From Desulfocapsaceae bacterium (GTDB taxonomy: Bacteria; Desulfobacterota; Desulfobulbia; Desulfobulbales; Desulfocapsaceae): a stretch of 10,125 bases of DNA. The stretch is from positions 1-10,125 of the forward strand of contig JAOZLO010000071.1 in NCBI GenBank assembly GCA_029934775.1, written 5' to 3'. Positions 6,910-10,125 of the stretch are shown here, in pieces. The position numbers and the translations under genes were made by a program. How positions within the stretch are numbered: the first letter of the stretch is position 1; every line of letters begins with the position of its first letter. The notes under the pieces were generated by a model. That model saw nothing but the letters and a program-made list of their open reading frames with translations. It did not search any database and was not told the DNA's origin.

Positions 6910-7683
6910 ATGAAATATTATATAATAACCGGATCGTCAAAAGGTATTGGTAAATATGTAGCAAAAGAGTTGCTGGAAAAAGATACTCATTTATTGTGTT
7001 TATCAAGGAGTATCAATAAGTCTTTGATACATGAAGCAAAAGAGAAAGAAGTAGCTCTTGTCTATGAATCAGTTGATTTGAATGATGTTAATACAATAGC
7101 AGAGATTATTCGATCATGGGCAAGTAAGATCGATTGCCAATTTGTAGAGGGTCTGTATCTGATCAACAATGCTGGCCTGATCGATCCGATAAAACCAGTG
7201 TATAAATGTGATCCTGATGAAATAATCAGAAGTATCAATGTAAATCTCATTGCACCCATGATTTTACAGGCGGAATTTATGAAGATATGTGAGTCAATTC
7301 AGGGTCAAATGGATGGAAAAGTTACTCAAAGAATTTTAAATATCTCATCTGGTGCTGGAAGAAAAGCGATTCAAGGCTGGACTGTTTATTGCACATCTAA
7401 AGCTGGGCTTGATATGTTCAGCAGTTGTACAAATGCAGATATAAAAGAAGGTAATAAAGATGTTAAGATTGTGTCTTTAGCACCAGGTGTCGTTGATACA
7501 CAGTTACAACAGACAATCCGCTCATCGAATGACGACGATTTCGTATTAGTCAATCAGTTCAAGGAGTATAAAGAAAATGGTAAATTGCTCAGCCCTGCTT
7601 TTGTAGGTCGGCAAATTGTTAAATTATTACATTCTGTTGACTTTGGCGAAGAAGTTATAATGCGAATCACTGATATTAAGTAA
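6910..7683 (+). CDS. Short-chain dehydrogenase/reductase (YueD / sepiapterin-reductase-like)
   Basis: This is a cytoplasmic NAD(P)-dependent oxidoreductase of 257 residues, a classical SDR. The cofactor motif TGSSKGIG is at 7-14, the NNAG motif at 86-89, the catalytic serine in ISSGAG (146-147), and the YxxxK pair is Y160/K164. PGVVDT (192-197) follows as usual. R33 after the second strand (LSRS) favours NADPH. The N-terminal YIITGSSKGIG and overall layout resemble Bacillus YueD, an (S)-benzoin-forming benzil reductase, and sepiapterin reductases; a diketone or pterin-like carbonyl substrate is therefore conceivable but unproven. AGGAGGAG lies at strong spacing before the ATG. The gene is the most AT-rich here, with many AAA, ATA and TTA codons, and appears monocistronic between the MFS gene and a convergent lipoprotein gene, consistent with horizontal transfer. 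Confidence 0.9.
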   Translation: MKYYIITGSSKGIGKYVAKELLEKDTHLLCLSRSINKSLIHEAKEKEVALVYESVDLNDVNTIAEIIRSWASKIDCQFVEGLYLINNAGLIDPIKPVYKCDPDEIIRSINVNLIAPMILQAEFMKICESIQGQMDGKVTQRILNISSGAGRKAIQGWTVYCTSKAGLDMFSSCTNADIKEGNKDVKIVSLAPGVVDTQLQQTIRSSNDDDFVLVNQFKEYKENGKLLSPAFVGRQIVKLLHSVDFGEEVIMRITDIK

Positions 7684-7704
7684 TATTCAGCTGAGAAGTC
7701 TTCC

Positions 7705-8331
7705 CTATAACTTTTCCAACTGCTCTTTTCGTTTTTTGTCATATTCTTCTCTGGTCAGAAGATCATTATCATACATCCGCTTAATGAGAATGAGCCGCTG
7801 CTCCACTTCATTGCCCTCCACACCTCCTGCCTCTGTGCCTGCTGCCTGTGGTGCTCTTGCTTTGACTGCAGCAGCATCACTGTTGGCAGGTTGAGATTTG
7901 CTGTCTCTTACCGGCAGAGCTCTCTGGGTAAAAGATGAATACTGCTCTATCCAACCACAGTAATCTCTGACAAAACTACAGAATGCCGCTTCAGAATCCC
8001 TGATCTCCATGGCCCATACCCAGTTATCAGTTATAACAATTTGCCCCTTACCCTTGTTGTCTATTCCTGCTTTAAAGAGCTGGCTGAGTTCTTCCTGGCT
8101 TGGCATCCGCCAATCATCGAACCCTCCGCCGCGATATTCCCGGCAATACTCAATTGCTCCCGGGTAATTGATGCTGGCACCGTTATCACGACCGGACCAC
8201 ATCAGCCCGGTTGCCGTATCGAGAACCGTGCCATTGCTATTTGTGCTGAACCGCTTTTTCTGGCCCAAATTGGCGCAACCGGTAAACATGGTCACCACAA
8301 TAAAAAAAACGACTATCACTGTTCTATCCAT
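7705..8331 (-). CDS. Lipoprotein with DUF1566 (Lcl C-terminal-type) domain and SHOCT-like tail
   Basis: This is a 208-residue predicted lipoprotein. Residues 1-18 form a short signal with a hydrophobic core ending MFTG before C19, a slightly atypical lipobox. DUF1566 (the domain at the end of Legionella collagen-like protein) spans about 33-143: TGLMW (41-45), YCREYRGGGFDDWRMPSQEEL (62-82), WVWAMEIRDSEAAFC (104-118), ending RALPVRD. Cysteines at 63, 118 and 125 may form a disulfide. After an Ala/Pro-rich linker (about 148-172), the last 30 residues (EQRLILIKRMYDNDLLTREEYDKK) resemble a SHOCT domain, a short helical oligomerisation module. ATG 8331 is preferred to the in-frame TTG at 8343 because GGAG lies between them, 6 bases before the ATG. 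It is convergent with the SDR gene (21 bp apart, no clear terminator). Function unknown; cell-envelope location is inferred. Confidence 0.85.
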   Translation of the reverse strand: MDRTVIVVFFIVVTMFTGCANLGQKKRFSTNSNGTVLDTATGLMWSGRDNGASINYPGAIEYCREYRGGGFDDWRMPSQEELSQLFKAGIDNKGKGQIVITDNWVWAMEIRDSEAAFCSFVRDYCGWIEQYSSFTQRALPVRDSKSQPANSDAAAVKARAPQAAGTEAGGVEGNEVEQRLILIKRMYDNDLLTREEYDKKRKEQLEKL

Positions 8332-8337
8332 AGCAGT

Positions 8338-8341
8338 CTCC
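8338..8341 (-). promoter_or_regulatory. Ribosome-binding site deciding the lipoprotein start at 8331
   Basis: GGAG on the minus strand lies 6 bases before ATG 8331 and directly inside the longer TTG-started frame (8343), which would place the Shine-Dalgarno sequence within coding sequence. This supports the shorter protein. Confidence 0.7.
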
Positions 8342-8348
8342 AAAAGTA

Positions 8349-8378
8349 AGTATATAGCTGTGCTTATTTTTCTGTAAA
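8349..8378 (-). promoter_or_regulatory. Candidate sigma70 promoter for the lipoprotein gene
   Basis: On the minus strand TTTACA (8378-8373, 5 of 6) and TATACT (8354-8349, 5 of 6) are separated by 18 bp. Initiation would fall near 8342, giving a leader of only about 11 bases that starts almost at the GGAG site. The match is good, and it would separate the lipoprotein from the upstream J-protein gene, but the very short leader is a caution. Confidence 0.4.
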
Positions 8379-8407
8379 TAACGAAGAGTTAGGACGAAAT
8401 AGCATTT

Positions 8408-9100
8408 TCAGCCGACCTCCTGGTCCAGAAGAATATCTCTGGCAGTATTAATCTTGGTGGCCAGAAATGCTGAACCTCCACTATCGGGATGAACCCCTTT
8501 TATGAGTCGCCGCCAGGCCTCGTGGATCTCTTGTTGTGAGACACCAGGCTCAACGCCAAGTATCTGGTATGCTTCCTGCCTGGTCATACTGTCAAAACTC
8601 GACCCACCGTCCTGCTCCCTGAAAGAATCAGGATCAACACGTTCCCGCCAATTGGAGTGGTAGCGATCAAGGAATGATACGAGCAATGCGGTACTGTCTG
8701 CATCGGAACAAATTTCCAGGTAAAGCGACAATACCTCCTCCTCGTTCAGCGAAGAAAGACGAGCACCCTTCATACGACCTGTAAGTACCGTTCCGTCAAT
8801 TTCTCCGGTATCATGATCAAGTTCCATTTCAAGGTCCGCCGAACTGACTGTTGATTTTTGTCCGCCAGAATGGCTGGCCTGTCGCGTCGAATGACTTCGC
8901 CGCCACCATGAAAGACCGAAAACTATCAGAGGCATTCCAATCACTCCCCGCTGCAAAAGGGTTAACAGACCTCCTGCTGCTATGAGAATAACCGGCCCGG
9001 AGCTTGTCAGAAAAGCTGCACTTTTATGGGCTGGATGAGTAAGAATCAGCCAGCAAAAACCGATCACCACAAATAACAGAAATATAATATACAATACCAT
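8408..9100 (-). CDS. Membrane-anchored J-domain protein
   Basis: This is a 230-residue co-chaperone-like protein with an N-terminal membrane region and a C-terminal J domain. Hydrophobic segments lie at about 1-20 and 33-65 (one or two helices), followed by WWRR and a polar linker. A central conserved-looking block (about 91-153: LDHDTGEIDGTVLTGRM, then a helical stretch ending LDRYHSNWRERV) is as I remember from alphaproteobacterial J-proteins of similar size. The J domain is at about 173-226: EAYQILGV, EIHEAWRRLIKGV, the essential HPD tripeptide (204-206), then SGGS and a short third helix. HPD being intact implies stimulation of a DnaK/Hsp70 ATPase at the membrane, an architecture reminiscent of Pam18/Tim14. 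It starts 4 bp after the VWA stop, with AAGGA 11 bases upstream, so the two are co-transcribed. The Hsp70 partner is not in the window. Confidence 0.88.
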   Translation of the reverse strand: MVLYIIFLLFVVIGFCWLILTHPAHKSAAFLTSSGPVILIAAGGLLTLLQRGVIGMPLIVFGLSWWRRSHSTRQASHSGGQKSTVSSADLEMELDHDTGEIDGTVLTGRMKGARLSSLNEEEVLSLYLEICSDADSTALLVSFLDRYHSNWRERVDPDSFREQDGGSSFDSMTRQEAYQILGVEPGVSQQEIHEAWRRLIKGVHPDSGGSAFLATKINTARDILLDQEVG

Positions 9101-9104
9101 TAAA

Positions 9105-9821
9105 CTATCGTTCCTTCATTTGCTCAATGAGTAAACGCGCCTCGCGTTTGCCGCTGTTTGAAAGAGCTTTCAATCCTCCTCGCGCATAAATGGCAATCGC
9201 ACCGAGAAGCTCGGCAAGTTCCTTCGCCGAATCAGGCCCAAGCAGGAAATAGGCGCCACTTGTAAGTCGGGCCATTTCACGAAAGCCATTTTCAGCCATT
9301 GCGTCATGCCCCTCTTGAAAGAAAAAGCAGCGCACCCCTTTTAAACCAAGCTTCCCCGCTCTCTGACAGAGAGAATCTATACTCTCCTCCAGCGCATCAC
9401 CGATGAAAACCAGTGCCGAGACTTTTGCTTTCTCTGTTTCACGATAGGCGTGGTTGAGAACTTTGGCTAGCTGTGTATGTCCACCTTGACATTTAATATC
9501 GAGCATCAGATTACGCAGTGCGGCTGCATTAATGACCCATTTCGAAGCACGACATTCATCTAAGCCCCGGAAAAACACCAGTTGTACCGACAAACCACCC
9601 CTCTTGCCCACAGCATCAAACATTGAAGACTGGATAGTCATGGCTCTGGTCCAGGTTGGTTGCCGACTCATAGTTGCATCCAGTGCAAAAATAAGTCTTC
9701 CGCTTTGAGCCAGGTTTGCCTCACTGGCAGCCTTGAGAAAAGAACCTATTTCTTGGGAAGAAGATCTTTCTCGAAGTGCATCGAGCCTGTTTTTATTGGA
9801 AGTAACTGCTTTATCCTTCAT
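9105..9821 (-). CDS. VWA-domain protein, cytoplasmic
   Basis: This is a 238-residue soluble protein with a von Willebrand factor A fold over about residues 40-215. The metal site (MIDAS) reads D48-A-T50-M-S52, a DxTxS variant of DxSxS, with T116 in GGHTQL and D142 in FIGDALEE as the remaining ligands, so metal binding is likely retained. There is no signal peptide or membrane helix; VWA proteins of this kind usually act as scaffolds for other proteins. The ATG overlaps the upstream vapC-like stop as ATGA and has no clear Shine-Dalgarno sequence of its own, so translation probably depends on coupling to the toxin-like gene. The J-domain gene follows after 4 bp, and a VWA/J-protein pair suggests joint action, perhaps delivery or remodelling of a client by Hsp70. 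Fold confident, role unknown. Confidence 0.87.
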   Translation of the reverse strand: MKDKAVTSNKNRLDALRERSSSQEIGSFLKAASEANLAQSGRLIFALDATMSRQPTWTRAMTIQSSMFDAVGKRGGLSVQLVFFRGLDECRASKWVINAAALRNLMLDIKCQGGHTQLAKVLNHAYRETEKAKVSALVFIGDALEESIDSLCQRAGKLGLKGVRCFFFQEGHDAMAENGFREMARLTSGAYFLLGPDSAKELAELLGAIAIYARGGLKALSNSGKREARLLIEQMKER

Positions 9822-10125
9822 ATTATCCAGTTTTCAACTTTCAATGATTTTACTCGTTTGAATTCTTTTTCACTCTTTGTAATCAGGGTTAAATTTTCGC
9901 TTAGTGCATGGGCTGCAATCAGCATATCCAGAGGCCCAATTACATTACCTTGTTTCTCTAGATAAGAACGTATTCTCCCGTAGTAATTCGCCGCACTTTC
10001 ATCGTATGAAATGATTTCAAAGGGGATCAGAAATTCATCTAGTCTTTTTAAGTGTTTCTTGATTTGTTTACTTTTACATGCACCATACTGCAATTCCGAA
10101 ACAGTTATTGATGATATGCAAATAT
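9818..10125 (-). CDS. vapC: VapC-type PIN-domain toxin, partial (5' end outside the window)
   Basis: This is the C-terminal part of a type II toxin, an RNase that typically cleaves tRNA or rRNA when not held by its VapB antitoxin. The frame stays open to the window edge: upstream of the TTG at 10093 it reads ICISSITVSE and continues into LQYGACKS, the family's strand-plus-SELxYG segment. The TTG is therefore an internal leucine and the true start lies beyond 10125. The second active-site acid (E of SELQYG) and the third (D of GPLDMLIAAHAL) are present; the first aspartate is not visible. The usual PND has become PLD. The end (LITKSEKEFKRVKSLKVENW) is standard VapC. The stop TGA overlaps the VWA ATG by 4 bp (ATGA). 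A vapB antitoxin gene is expected to the right. Activity is likely but not proven. Confidence 0.88.
   Translation of the reverse strand, partial: ICISSITVSELQYGACKSKQIKKHLKRLDEFLIPFEIISYDESAANYYGRIRSYLEKQGNVIGPLDMLIAAHALSENLTLITKSEKEFKRVKSLKVENWII

Noticed and set aside
7684..7704. Terminator between the convergent SDR and lipoprotein genes
   Set aside because: Only a tiny GAAG/CTTC pairing is present, with no GC-rich stem or T-run.
8332..8343. TTG-started extension of the DUF1566 lipoprotein
   Set aside because: It would place GGAG within the coding region; ATG 8331 has that GGAG at 6 bases and gives a compact lipoprotein signal.
10091..10093. TTG at 10093 as the start of a short 91-residue PIN protein
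   Set aside because: The frame stays open to the window edge and encodes the expected VapC strand ending SELQYG, so the TTG is an internal leucine.

Overview
The window looks like chromosomal or accessory DNA from a Gram-negative, probably proteobacterial or Desulfobacterota-like, organism. The signs are a periplasmic solute-binding protein with a Sec signal peptide, a short lipoprotein with a DUF1566 domain, and a membrane J-protein paired with a VWA protein. Taxonomy is an inference from protein style only. Base composition is mosaic: most genes are of mid composition, while the zinc-ribbon gene (4161-4808) and especially the short-chain dehydrogenase gene (6910-7683) are visibly AT-rich, which suggests separate acquisition.

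Left block (1-3963): an argE-like M20 deacylase (TTG start, minus strand) is followed 46 bp later by a family 5 peptide/amino-acid substrate-binding protein, with room for permease genes beyond the left edge. Divergent from them, across a 373-bp region rich in inverted repeats, lies an Asp/Glu-racemase-superfamily protein with two candidate catalytic cysteines. Together they suggest uptake, deacylation and racemisation (or related conversion) of an N-acylated or peptide-linked amino acid.

Middle block (4161-7683), all on the plus strand: an unrecognised zinc-ribbon protein, a tandem-CBS protein with a 12-helix MFS transporter starting 7 bp after it, and an AT-rich SDR oxidoreductase resembling the Bacillus YueD/benzil-reductase and sepiapterin-reductase type. 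The CBS-MFS pair suggests a transporter whose activity or expression is tied to adenine-nucleotide sensing; this is inference.

Right block (7705-10125), all on the minus strand: a partial VapC-type PIN toxin entering from the right edge, overlapping by an ATGA junction a VWA-domain protein, followed after 4 bp by a membrane-anchored J-domain protein. After that comes a separately promoted lipoprotein with DUF1566 and a SHOCT-like tail. The vapC-VWA-J arrangement is the most unusual thing seen: a toxin-type RNase gene physically coupled to a VWA/co-chaperone pair. No RNA genes, insertion sequences, CRISPR arrays or replication origins were recognised.
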